From DATLNM01 sp035536775 (GTDB lineage: Bacteria; Actinomycetota; CADDZG01; WHSQ01), in the NCBI GenBank assembly GCA_035536775.1, contig DATLNM010000025.1:1-61820 (forward strand): DNA of 61,820 nt, read 5' to 3'. How positions within the stretch are numbered: position 1 is the stretch's first letter; the number at the start of each line of letters is the position of its first letter. The position numbers and the translations under genes are program-made. Positions 1-7,796 of the stretch are shown piece by piece. Below the pieces are notes generated by a model. The model worked only from the letters and a program-made list of their open reading frames with translations. It did no database searches and was not told the origin of the DNA.

Positions 1-127
1 GCGCGTTGATGTGCGCCGATAGCTCCCGGACCCTGTCCACGATCCGCTCGCACTCGGCATCGTCCATCAACGGCTCGTCGACGCTAGTCCCAACGACGGG
101 GGATTGATCCTTGCCAGTAGCGAACAT
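1..127 (-). CDS. 5' fragment of a possible DUF222/HNH-type (13E12-like) protein
   Basis: Only the first 42 codons are in the window, read leftward from an ATG at 125-127; the gene runs off the left edge. The segment ECERIVDRVRELSAHINA resembles the opening helix of DUF222 proteins, which in Actinobacteria often end in an HNH nuclease domain. That assignment rests on one helix and is weak. The control region supports it: the ATG lies inside a near-perfect actinobacterial SOS box, and 13E12/DUF222 genes are known LexA-regulon members in Mycobacterium tuberculosis. There is no Shine-Dalgarno sequence, which fits a leaderless message. Confidence 0.45.
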   Translation of the reverse strand, partial: MFATGKDQSPVVGTSVDEPLMDDAECERIVDRVRELSAHINA

Positions 128-140
128 ACGTTCGATTATC
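120..140 (-). promoter_or_regulatory. LexA (SOS) box overlapping a leaderless promoter
   Basis: On the minus strand the sequence reads GATAAT (140-135), seven bases, then the ATG at 127. Positions 135-120 read TCGAACGTATGTTCGC, matching the actinobacterial SOS consensus TCGAAC-N4-GTTCGA at 11 of 12 defined positions. The spacing puts the transcription start at the A of the ATG, so bound LexA would cover both the start site and the start codon. No clear -35 hexamer is visible. The motif match is seen; repression by LexA is inferred from the known consensus. Confidence 0.6.
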
Positions 141-173
141 CGGCCTCGGCCCGCCTGGCGGATGTGGCTGGCA

Positions 174-1295
174 TCACACTCGACACGGTCGAGAGTGGTC
201 GAGAGTTCGCCGTCGAAGCTGCGAAGACGGCGCCCCGGTGGAGTAGGTGCCTGTTTGGGTCCAGTCCGATACGGCGACGCCGGTGGCATCGCCGATGCGC
301 CGTTTGGCGCCGGTGAGGTCGATCGTGAACAAGGTGTAGCCGCGCTCGCTGGTCTGGCTGTACGAGAGGGCCGAAGAATCCGGAGCCCACACGTACGGGG
401 TTCCGCCTTGATCGCCGGAGCCGAGCTCGATCTTGTCGCGTCCGGTCGCCTTCATGACATAGATCCCGCACGATGTTCCGGAGCAGCGAAGGAACGAGAT
501 CCACGCTCCATCGGGAGACCAGTGGGGGAGATGGTCGCCAGACCGGTTGAACATCATGCGCTCCTTGCCCGATCCGTCGGGGGACATCGCGTAGATCTCG
601 CTGCTATCCGCGCCGCGTCGGCACGCGCAGTGACGTTCGTAAACGATGCGGTCTCCCGTCGGGGACCACTCCGGCGCAAGGTCGTTGCCTTCGCGCGCCG
701 TGAGGTTCCGGATCGAAGACCCCTCGGCATCGGCCACGTACACATCCCAGCCTCGGCGCGCCGATCTCAAACGTGTGAAGAGGATGCTGGTTCCGTCCGG
801 GGACCACGATGGATCGGTGTGGCTGTGCGTCGCCGCTGTGACCGCTCGCTCCTCGCTCCCATCGGCGAGCATCGTCATCACGGCGGATTGCTCGTCGATG
901 AGGGAGTCGCGTCTGACGAAGACGATGCGGGCACCGTCGGGCGACCACCCAGGCTCGAGATCCACGGACCCTTCAGTGAGCTTACGGAGCGAGGTCCCGT
1001 CGGCCGCCATCACATAGATAGCGGTGTCACCCTGGCGCGCGCCGGAGAACACAAGGTGGGAACCGTCTGGAGAAAACGTCGCGTCCCAAGCCGACAACGA
1101 CGCGTCCGTCAGCCTGCGCTCCTCGGAGCCGTCGGTCCTGGTCGCATACAACGAGAAGGTGTTGGAGTCGGGGTCGTAGCGGCTGAACAAGATCGAACCG
1201 TCACTGGCATCGGCCGAGACGGGGGAGGGCAAGAGCCCCAGGGCGAGCGCAACGACGAACAGCAGGCTGCACGTGCCGCGCCGGGTCCTTCTCAG
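174..1295 (-). CDS. Secreted TolB-like WD40/PD40 beta-propeller protein
   Basis: About 373 residues with a signal peptide (hydrophobic SLLFVVALALGLLPSPVSA) followed by six PD40-type blades marked by WSPDG or close variants (FSPDG, WSPTG, WAPDS). Such propellers are found in TolB and related exported proteins and usually mediate protein contacts; no catalytic site is visible. The preferred start is a CTG at 1295-1293 that overlaps the proS stop as CTGA and gives an ideal signal peptide. An in-frame ATG at 1349 would add 18 arginine-rich residues encoded inside proS. It is the last gene of the YjbQ-proS group. The exact function is unknown. Confidence 0.75.
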   Translation of the reverse strand: MRRTRRGTCSLLFVVALALGLLPSPVSADASDGSILFSRYDPDSNTFSLYATRTDGSEERRLTDASLSAWDATFSPDGSHLVFSGARQGDTAIYVMAADGTSLRKLTEGSVDLEPGWSPDGARIVFVRRDSLIDEQSAVMTMLADGSEERAVTAATHSHTDPSWSPDGTSILFTRLRSARRGWDVYVADAEGSSIRNLTAREGNDLAPEWSPTGDRIVYERHCACRRGADSSEIYAMSPDGSGKERMMFNRSGDHLPHWSPDGAWISFLRCSGTSCGIYVMKATGRDKIELGSGDQGGTPYVWAPDSSALSYSQTSERGYTLFTIDLTGAKRRIGDATGVAVSDWTQTGTYSTGAPSSQLRRRTLDHSRPCRV

Positions 1296-2743
1296 TACGC
1301 GCGCGCCCAGGTCGCGATCTCGGTTCCGGTGTTCCCGCAGACGACGCATGGCGCGCCCGGGGCCGTCTGTTCCAGGGGGAGCACCCTGATCGTCGCTTTG
1401 GTGTCTCCCGAGACCTTTTCTTCACAGCCTCGCTCGCCGCACCACGCGCCCACCCAGAAGCCTGACTCGGCGCCGATGCCTTCACGGAGCTCGTCGTAGG
1501 TCGTGAAGTGATGCGTGTTGTCGTCACGGAAGCGACGCGCATCATCGAATAGTGACCGCTGGATGTCTTTCAGTCGGCCGGCCATCCCAGCGACGGTCTC
1601 GTCGACCGAGAGCTGCAACTTCTCTCCAGAGACACGCTCGGCAAGTGTGACCTGACCGGCGGCCACATCCTTCGGGCCGATCTCGATCCGAATTGGAACG
1701 CCTTTGAGCTCCCACTCGCTGAACTTGAAGCCGGGACGGTGCTGATCGCGGTCGTCCACCTTTACGCGCGTCCCGTTCCCGGCCAGCGCGTCGCGCAAAG
1801 AGTTAGCGACACCGAGAACGCCGGCGCGCTCCTCGTCAGACCGATAGATCGGCACGATGACGACTTGAGTGGGGGCGATCGCCGGTGGGAGGCGCAATCC
1901 GCGGTCGTCTCCGTGGGTCATGATCACGCCACCGATCATCCGAGTCGTGAAACCCCACGACGTGCCCCATGCGTGCTCGAGCTCGCCCTCTTTGTTCAAG
2001 AATGTCACGTCGTATGCCTTGGCGAAGTTCTGCCCGAGGAAGTGCGACGTGCCGCATTGGAGCGCTTTGTTGTCGCGCATGAGGCCCTCCAGCGGAAACG
2101 TCTCGTCGGCACCGGCGAAGCGCTCGGACTCGGACTTGCGGCCTGTCAGCACCGGCACCGCCAGGACGTCCTCGCAGACCTCTCTGTAGACCTCGAGCAT
2201 GCGAAGGGCTTCCTCGAGTGCCTCTCCCCGTGTCGCGTGGGCTGTGTGACCTTCCTGCCACAGGAACTCGCTGGTACGCAGGAACAACCGCGTCCGAAGT
2301 TCCCAGCGAACGACGTTGCACCACTGGTTGTAGAGGAGCGGCAGGTCCCGGTAGCTCTGGATCCAGTTGCCGTAGGTCGTCCAGATGACGGCCTCGGAAG
2401 TGGGCCGGATCGCGAGGGGCTCCTCGAGGGCCTCTCCGCCACCGTGCGTCACGACCGCGAGCTCGGGAGAGAAGCCCTCGACGTGAGCGGCCTCGACCTC
2501 GAACACCTTCATCGGGATCAGTAGCGGGAAGTAGAGGTTCTCGTGGCCGGTCGCCTTGAAGCGATCGTCGAGCGCCCGCTGGATGTGCTCCCACACCGCG
2601 AAACCGTAGGGCTTGATGACCATCGAACCCTTGGCGAGGCCGTGCTCGGCCATACCGGCTTGTTTGACGACGTCGACGTACCAGGCGGGGAAGTCCTCGG
2701 ACTGTGAGGCGAGGCGGCTCTTGCCGCCCTTATCGGAGGCCAC
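1292..2743 (-). CDS. proS: Prolyl-tRNA synthetase, archaeal/eukaryal type
   Basis: Charges tRNA-Pro with proline in the cytoplasm. The 483 residues show the class II core: motif 2 region with RPTSEAVIW and an arginine-rich stretch ending WQEGHTAH, and motif 3 as MTHGDDRGLRLPP. There is no bacterial editing insert. The C-terminal zinc-binding module (CGERGCEE...CVVCGNTG) and terminal tyrosine are hallmarks of the archaeal/eukaryal (type 3) subgroup, which only some bacteria carry. The start is GTG, immediately after the TAG of the YjbQ-like gene (TAGGTG), so the two are probably co-translated. A tRNA-Pro(GGG) gene lies at 35964. Confidence 0.95.
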   Translation of the reverse strand: MASDKGGKSRLASQSEDFPAWYVDVVKQAGMAEHGLAKGSMVIKPYGFAVWEHIQRALDDRFKATGHENLYFPLLIPMKVFEVEAAHVEGFSPELAVVTHGGGEALEEPLAIRPTSEAVIWTTYGNWIQSYRDLPLLYNQWCNVVRWELRTRLFLRTSEFLWQEGHTAHATRGEALEEALRMLEVYREVCEDVLAVPVLTGRKSESERFAGADETFPLEGLMRDNKALQCGTSHFLGQNFAKAYDVTFLNKEGELEHAWGTSWGFTTRMIGGVIMTHGDDRGLRLPPAIAPTQVVIVPIYRSDEERAGVLGVANSLRDALAGNGTRVKVDDRDQHRPGFKFSEWELKGVPIRIEIGPKDVAAGQVTLAERVSGEKLQLSVDETVAGMAGRLKDIQRSLFDDARRFRDDNTHHFTTYDELREGIGAESGFWVGAWCGERGCEEKVSGDTKATIRVLPLEQTAPGAPCVVCGNTGTEIATWARAY

Positions 2744-3106
2744 CTACTCGCCGACGATCTGGACGACGATCGAGCGCGAGCCGGGGTCTTGGCCGAGCTC
2801 CATGAGAAGCACGCGCTGCCATCCTCCCAGCTTCAGCTTTCCCTCAGAGGCCGGCACGACGACCGAGCGAGACCCCACGAGGATCCCCGGCGAGCCCAGC
2901 CGGTCCATGGCCTTCTTGATGTCGTCGAAGAGGCCGGACTCCTTTTCGTTGATGAGGAGCGAGCACGAGTTGTCGCGCACCAGGACGGTCACCTGGCCGC
3001 CGCTGATCCCCGAGCCCGTGAGAATCATCTGGATGTCGTCGGTGATGTCGACGAAATCGTGGAGCCGCGATGTTGTTGCGATGTGCTCTTCGTGGTGGGT
3101 TCTCAT
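2744..3106 (-). CDS. YjbQ/UPF0047-family protein, divergent and shortened
   Basis: A 120-residue protein starting at ATG 3106, which follows a good ribosome site (GGGAGAAG). The start at 3199 seen by simple ORF calling lacks one. Family landmarks are present: TGSGISGGQVTV, LLINEKESGLFDDIKKAM and LGGWQRVLLMELGQD. Members usually carry HTT after the second strand and an AH-containing segment before the PvxxGkLxLGtWQ block; here the first reads DNS and the second is missing. Since family activity (secondary thiamine-phosphate synthase in some members) depends on histidines, a non-catalytic role is likely. First gene of the YjbQ-proS-propeller group. Confidence 0.75.
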   Translation of the reverse strand: MRTHHEEHIATTSRLHDFVDITDDIQMILTGSGISGGQVTVLVRDNSCSLLINEKESGLFDDIKKAMDRLGSPGILVGSRSVVVPASEGKLKLGGWQRVLLMELGQDPGSRSIVVQIVGE

Positions 3107-3178
3107 CTCTTCTCCCGTAGGTGACGGGCACATGCTGCCCGCTCGAACCCCTTTCGGCAAACGGGTGTGCTCACAAGT

Positions 3179-3201
3179 TGTGGACAACCTGTGGGCCACT
3201 T
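3179..3201 (-). promoter_or_regulatory. DnaA-box-like paired element upstream of YjbQ-proS
   Basis: On the plus strand this reads TGTGGACAAC, then CTGTGGGCCACTT. The first nine bases are the complement of TTGTCCACA, the preferred actinobacterial DnaA box; a second TGTGG follows 11 bases later. The 23-bp block is repeated at 27482-27504 with only four differences, all transitions. It lies about 73 bases upstream of the YjbQ-like start. DnaA binding is inferred from the consensus only. Confidence 0.4.
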
Positions 3202-3828
3202 ATTGATGACATAGATACTTTCGCGCTCCGCGAGGTTTTCGTCGGAAGCGTATTGACTCGCCTTGGGTGACTCCCTATGTTGCGTCTTGTCCCAAGCAGC
3301 TCACCGGTTACAGCGCCGGCGGCCGGATCGCAAGTGAAGGCCTGCCGGTTCCGAAGGGCGGAGATCCTCGGATCTCTAAACGGAAGAACCGGGTGGAGCG
3401 ATCGACGGGCGGGGGAAAGCTTTCTGGGCTTCGGCCTGGTACGCCCTTGAACCGGCTTCGGCCGGGGAGATCACCCCTACCGAGCTCGCCGAGCTGGGTT
3501 CGGAGCGGCTTGCCGCAACGGATCCGGAACGGTGGAGCGCTCGGACGAACTGGCCCCCGGGCTGGTTCGACCGGGAGAGCATCGCTTCATGCGCAGTCTC
3601 CTACGGTTGCTTGGGACATTTGATTGGCAAGGCCCGAATGGCTCAGGGGCCGCTCCAATAACCGGCTCCGGCCGGCTACCGGGCGGACCCAGCGGTCACT
3701 CGGGCCTTGCTATTTTCCGGGTTGAATGTCTGGTTGAATCTGGCCTGCGTGGGAATCAAAGGCTCGCGCCTGCGTTAGGCGTGGCACCACCGCCCGAAGG
3801 TTTCGCCCAGTGGAGCAAGGGAGCAGGC
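3202..3828. other. Non-coding stretch with one startless open frame
   Basis: About 630 bases between the YjbQ promoter region and the DUF4193 gene, with no convincing gene. It must hold promoters for both directions. From 3380 to 3661 on the plus strand a 94-codon frame is open, with coding-like GC3 and a protein-like composition (for example WPPGWFDRESIASCAVSYG), but it has no ATG, GTG or TTG before the last few codons. It may be a gene relic or chance. A small hairpin, AGATCC-TC-GGATCT, lies at 3363-3376. No tRNA or known RNA was recognised. Confidence 0.4.
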
Positions 3829-4209
3829 TTGGAATCGAAAAAGGATGCGGACCTGCCCGAGGACGCTATCGAGGAGCTCGACGACGACCTCGAGGATGAT
3901 GACGACGACGACCTCGACGATGACGAGCTCCCAGCCGTTATCGACGAGGAGGACTCAGACGAGGCCAGTCTGGACGAGCTCCTTGCCCAACGTGCGGCGG
4001 CGCGCCGAGGTACCGACGACTCGGATGAAGATGACGACATCATGGCGTTCGGTTCAGAACGCGATGAGCCCACGACCGTCGAGATCCCTCCGTCGAAGAT
4101 CACTCCCATCAAAGACAGGCAGGAGTTCGTCTGCAGCAACTGCCATCTCGTGAAGGCCAGGGTGCAGCTCGCGGACGAGGCGAAGGGCCTCTGCCGGGAC
4201 TGCGTCTGA
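3829..4209 (+). CDS. DUF4193-family protein with C-terminal zinc-ribbon-like motif
   Basis: A 126-residue protein, chosen to start at TTG 3829 because AGGGAG sits just upstream and the sequence before it is not protein-like. The first two thirds are extremely acidic (runs of Asp/Glu at about residues 10-75). The C-terminus carries a paired-cysteine motif, EFVCSNCHLVKARVQLA then CRDCV, characteristic of the actinobacterial DUF4193 family. The function is unknown; the Cys4 pattern suggests zinc binding. The stop overlaps the proposed CTG start of the lnt-like gene (CTGA), indicating coupling. Confidence 0.75.
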   Translation: MESKKDADLPEDAIEELDDDLEDDDDDDLDDDELPAVIDEEDSDEASLDELLAQRAAARRGTDDSDEDDDIMAFGSERDEPTTVEIPPSKITPIKDRQEFVCSNCHLVKARVQLADEAKGLCRDCV

Positions 4210-5732
4210 GCAGGTTCCAACTCGCCACAGCGGCGGTCCTCGCCGGGGCGGCACTTAGTCTCGCTTTCCCCGAGCCCGATCTCGCCCCGATCGCATGGAT
4301 CGGCCTCGCCCCGCTCATTCTCCTTCTCAAAGCTCGTCCGCTGCACCGCGCGGCTGAGATTGGATTCCTGTTCGGCGTCGGCTTCTTCGGGTCGTTGCTC
4401 GTATGGATCAGCATCGTGGGGTGGGCCGCCTGGTTCATGCTCGTAGTCCTGCAGAGTCTCTTCATCGCATTGTTCGCAACCACCTGGGCCGCAGGAGCGG
4501 GACGACTGCACCCGCTGGCGCGCGCTGGCGCGACGTCGGCGTTGTGGGTCACTTTCGAATGGGCGCGCTCGATCGTTCCGGTCGTCGGGTTCACCTGGGG
4601 TGAGCTCGCGCAGAGTCAGCACAACGCGGCTTGGATGCTGAGGCCCGCCGCGTTCGGGGGCAGGCACCTCGTCGCGGCGATCGTCGTGGTCGTCAACGCC
4701 CTCATAGTGGAAGCGATCTGGGCACGCCGAAAACGTCCTTATCGCTGGATCGCAGCCGCGTTGCTGCTCGTAGCGCTGCCGGTGCTGTTGCCCGCCCGAA
4801 AGACGGACGGACCGACGATGAAGGTTGCGGTCGTCCAAGGAAACGTTCCGGAGGACTTCGCGGGGACCTTCCACGAAAAGGACCTCGCGATCCTGGACAG
4901 CCACGCGCGTCTGACGTCATCACTCGCAGGCCAAGGCGTCGACCTTGTGGTCTGGCCGGAAAGCTCGGTCGGCATCGATCTTGAACGCGACTCCGAGGTC
5001 GCGGCAACGGTCGAATCATCCGCTCGCGCGGCCGACGCGACGATGATCGTCGGCGGCAACCTAGACCTCGATGACAGCAGGTATCAGGTCATGGCGTTCT
5101 TAGTCGACCCCACAGGCGTTGTCGCGGATCGCTATCAGAAGACGCACCTCGTTCCCTTCGGCGAGTATGTCCCGGCGCGAGCCTTCCTCGATTTCATCCC
5201 GATGCTCGACCAGGTCCCCCGCGACGCCGTACCCGGACGCGCCGCAACACTGTTCGACGTCCAGGGTCACAAGGTCGCGCCTGTGATCTCTTTCGAGGGA
5301 GACTTCGGCGGTCTAGTGCGCTCTCGGATCGCAGCTGGCGGCCGTCTCCTGATCGTCGCCACCAATACGTCGACATGGCGACGTTCGTGGGCATCCGCGC
5401 AACATGTGGCCATGAGTCAAGTGCGCGCCGCGGAGAACGGCGTATGGACGATCCATGCCGCGTTGAGTGGGATATCAGCCGTGATCGGACCCGACGGGCG
5501 CACCGAAGCTTCATCGGAGCTGTGGGTGGCGGACACGCTCGTGCACGAGGTCGGCATCGCAACCAAGGTCACGCCGTATGCACGCTGGGGCGATCTGGTC
5601 GTCTGGTTGTCGGTCGTGACAGCGGTCCTAGCGGTGGTTTACGGGCTGAGGAGAGGGCGATATATGGTGCCGCCCGACCGGTCTCGGTCGGGATCCGAAA
5701 CCCAGGAGGAGCGAACGAGCGATGGCGCGTGA
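4206..5732 (+). CDS. lnt: Apolipoprotein N-acyltransferase homologue with Ser at the catalytic Cys position
   Basis: A 508-residue membrane protein with N-terminal transmembrane segments and a carbon-nitrogen hydrolase domain from about residue 200. Of the Lnt Glu-Lys-Cys triad, Glu (VVWPESSV) and Lys (YQKTHLVPFGEYVP) are present, but the motif normally reading ICYE is ISFE, so the nucleophile is Ser. It overlaps the Ppm synthase gene by 11 bases, matching the D1-D2 arrangement of mycobacterial Ppm1, where the Lnt-like domain also supports the synthase. The proposed start is CTG 4206, overlapping the upstream TGA; the first ATG (4395) would remove about 63 residues of membrane anchor. Acyltransferase activity is doubtful. 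Confidence 0.8.
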   Translation: MSRFQLATAAVLAGAALSLAFPEPDLAPIAWIGLAPLILLLKARPLHRAAEIGFLFGVGFFGSLLVWISIVGWAAWFMLVVLQSLFIALFATTWAAGAGRLHPLARAGATSALWVTFEWARSIVPVVGFTWGELAQSQHNAAWMLRPAAFGGRHLVAAIVVVVNALIVEAIWARRKRPYRWIAAALLLVALPVLLPARKTDGPTMKVAVVQGNVPEDFAGTFHEKDLAILDSHARLTSSLAGQGVDLVVWPESSVGIDLERDSEVAATVESSARAADATMIVGGNLDLDDSRYQVMAFLVDPTGVVADRYQKTHLVPFGEYVPARAFLDFIPMLDQVPRDAVPGRAATLFDVQGHKVAPVISFEGDFGGLVRSRIAAGGRLLIVATNTSTWRRSWASAQHVAMSQVRAAENGVWTIHAALSGISAVIGPDGRTEASSELWVADTLVHEVGIATKVTPYARWGDLVVWLSVVTAVLAVVYGLRRGRYMVPPDRSRSGSETQEERTSDGA

Positions 5733-6468
5733 CGAGCTGAAGACGTCTGCCAAAGCACTCGTCATCGTTCCCACTTACAACGAGCGCGAAAGCATCGGTG
5801 AAGCCGCGCGTCGGCTGTTTGACGCCGCCGGGGACTCTGTCGAGTTGCTCGTCGTCGATGACGGATCGCCCGACGGCACGGCCGAGCTGGTCAAGGAGCT
5901 TTCGACCGGCCCTCACGGCGTGCACCTGATCGAACGCTCTGGGAAGCTCGGGCTGGGCACGGCGTATGTCGCCGGCTTCGGGTGGGCAATCGAGCGGGGC
6001 TATGCGACCGTCGTCGAGATGGACGCTGATCTGTCTCACGATCCCGCCGACGTCCCCCGCTTGATCGCGGCGCTCGAACGTGCCGATCTCGCGATCGGAT
6101 CCCGATACATACCGGGTGGCAGGGTCGAGAACTGGAGCCGCGTACGCAAAGGCTTGTCGGGTGCAGGCAATCTCTACGCGCGGGCGTGGCTCGGTTTCAA
6201 GGTCAAAGACTCAACGAGTGGTTTCCGCGCCTACCGCGTCTCACTCCTCGCGCAGCAGGACCTCACTACGGTGCGCAGTGAGGGTTATGCGTTCCAGATC
6301 GAGATGACGCGCCGGATCCACAAGGCTGGTGGCAGGATCGTCGAGGTTCCGATCACGTTCGTGGAGCGCGTCGCCGGTAGGTCCAAGATGAGCCGGCGGA
6401 TCGTCTTCGAAGCGCTAAGTAGCGTGACGCGCTGGGGTCTCAAGGACCGCTTCGGCCGCCGCTCCTGA
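5722..6468 (+). CDS. ppm1: Polyprenol monophosphomannose synthase (GT2)
   Basis: Transfers mannose from GDP-mannose to polyprenyl phosphate on the inner face of the membrane. The 248-residue GT2 domain shows VIVPTYNERESIG, VVDDGSPDGT, the DXD-like EMDADLSHDP, and the conserved GSRYIPGG and DSTSGFRAY segments of the Dpm/Ppm family. It has no membrane anchor, which fits soluble catalytic subunits that lean on a membrane partner. The start at ATG 5722 has an AGGAGG site and lies inside the end of the lnt-like gene. Its product is the likely donor for the GT-C enzyme encoded next to it. Confidence 0.92.
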   Translation: MARDELKTSAKALVIVPTYNERESIGEAARRLFDAAGDSVELLVVDDGSPDGTAELVKELSTGPHGVHLIERSGKLGLGTAYVAGFGWAIERGYATVVEMDADLSHDPADVPRLIAALERADLAIGSRYIPGGRVENWSRVRKGLSGAGNLYARAWLGFKVKDSTSGFRAYRVSLLAQQDLTTVRSEGYAFQIEMTRRIHKAGGRIVEVPITFVERVAGRSKMSRRIVFEALSSVTRWGLKDRFGRRS

Positions 6469-6477
6469 CCCGATCCC

Positions 6478-7731
6478 TTAGACCGTAGCCAGGGCCGCGC
6501 TCGGCGCCACGGGACCTTCAACGAGCTGCGGCTGAGACGGTCCGAAACGCTCACCCCTTATTGCGGCCCATGTCCCGAGTCCCGAGATGAGCACCAGTGC
6601 GTTGCGTGAGATGAGGACGGCGATCGAGGAGGCGTTCGCGCTCAAAAGCAGCTCGTACACCCAGGGATAGATGACCTGTGTGATGAACGCGATCGGCAAC
6701 ATGGTGAGGATGGGCCCCCGCAACGTCCTCGACGGATGGCACAACGTGACGGCGCCGAGCGCGATCAGCCACAGGATGAATTGTGGCGAGAACACCGTAC
6801 CGACGCCCATGATCACAGCAAGGGTTCCGTACATCGTTGCCGCGAGCTTCGGGATGTCGTCCCTCTTGAAAGATGTCGCGGCAACCCACATCCCGATGCC
6901 GACGGCGACCAGCGCGAGGAAGTTGCCGAGGTTTTTCAGGAGTCCCGAGAGGCCGGACTCGACGTGGAACGCTCCATAATTGAGCTCGATCGCGGCTTCG
7001 TATCCCGCGTAAGTCGCTCCTATGAGCGCAGCACCCCACGTGCTCTCGACGTGCACCCCCCTCGACGAATGAAATCCGAAGACCGAGTCGTACAGGGGCG
7101 CCAGCGCTCCCAGATAGGGCATCAGGATCAGCACACTGATAACGGAGATTCCCATCACGAAGCGCCTCTTGGCCGAGCTTGCGACATACATCAGGGGCAT
7201 GAGGAACATCGGATAGACCTTGGAGAGCGCGCCGAACACCATCCACCCTCCGGCCCCGAACCACGACCGGGCCGAAGCTCGTTCGATCGCCCAGATGGTC
7301 GCCATAGCTGGGATGAGATCGAGGCGCGTGAACGCGATCGGGCCGAGCAGCGTTACACCGCCGATCCACAGCCAGGGGCCGAGCGAGGAACCCCACCTCT
7401 TCCCGATGATCAGGACGCCGATGAAAGCAGCCAGATCCACCACGAGCATCGTCACGACGAAGCGAACGAGATAGGTGTCCTTCAGCGGGCGCTCGATCTC
7501 AGGAGCAACGACGAAAGGGAGCACACCCGGCGGGTACTCGATCGCGACGCCTGAGTAGGGAAAGAGGTCGTCATCGAGCATCTCCACGGCCCAACCTCCG
7601 TAGAGGACGGGGTCGTAGGTCACCTTGGAATGCGAGGTCCCGTAGACCTCTGGATTGATGGCGAGGAAGACCCCCAAAGCGCGGGTCGCGACGTACACGA
7701 CGATGAGGAGCCTCAAGGTTCGCCCGGCCAT
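6478..7731 (-). CDS. Membrane GT-C (GT87/DUF2029-like) mannosyltransferase
   Basis: About 417 residues with some ten or more hydrophobic segments. The early IEYPPGVLPFV and later ALSKVYPMFLMPLM and FSPQFILWLIAL motifs are typical of the GT87 polyprenyl-phosphate-mannose-dependent enzymes that extend actinobacterial lipoglycans on the outer face of the membrane. ATG 7731 was chosen because it directly precedes the first membrane segment; the longer ORF to 7920 runs into the sigma-factor gene. It is convergent with ppm1, whose product would be its donor. The acceptor is unknown. Confidence 0.75.
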   Translation of the reverse strand: MAGRTLRLLIVVYVATRALGVFLAINPEVYGTSHSKVTYDPVLYGGWAVEMLDDDLFPYSGVAIEYPPGVLPFVVAPEIERPLKDTYLVRFVVTMLVVDLAAFIGVLIIGKRWGSSLGPWLWIGGVTLLGPIAFTRLDLIPAMATIWAIERASARSWFGAGGWMVFGALSKVYPMFLMPLMYVASSAKRRFVMGISVISVLILMPYLGALAPLYDSVFGFHSSRGVHVESTWGAALIGATYAGYEAAIELNYGAFHVESGLSGLLKNLGNFLALVAVGIGMWVAATSFKRDDIPKLAATMYGTLAVIMGVGTVFSPQFILWLIALGAVTLCHPSRTLRGPILTMLPIAFITQVIYPWVYELLLSANASSIAVLISRNALVLISGLGTWAAIRGERFGPSQPQLVEGPVAPSAALATV

Positions 7732-7796
7732 GTCGGCAGAGTGTAGATGTCGGAACCTAGGGTGCGGGTCCGGGGTACTAGGGGAGACCGTTCGAG

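Noticed and set aside
3532..3828. N-terminal extension of the DUF4193 protein to ATG 3532
   Set aside because: The added 99 residues are not family-like and have irregular codon use; TTG 3829 has a ribosome site and gives the expected acidic start.
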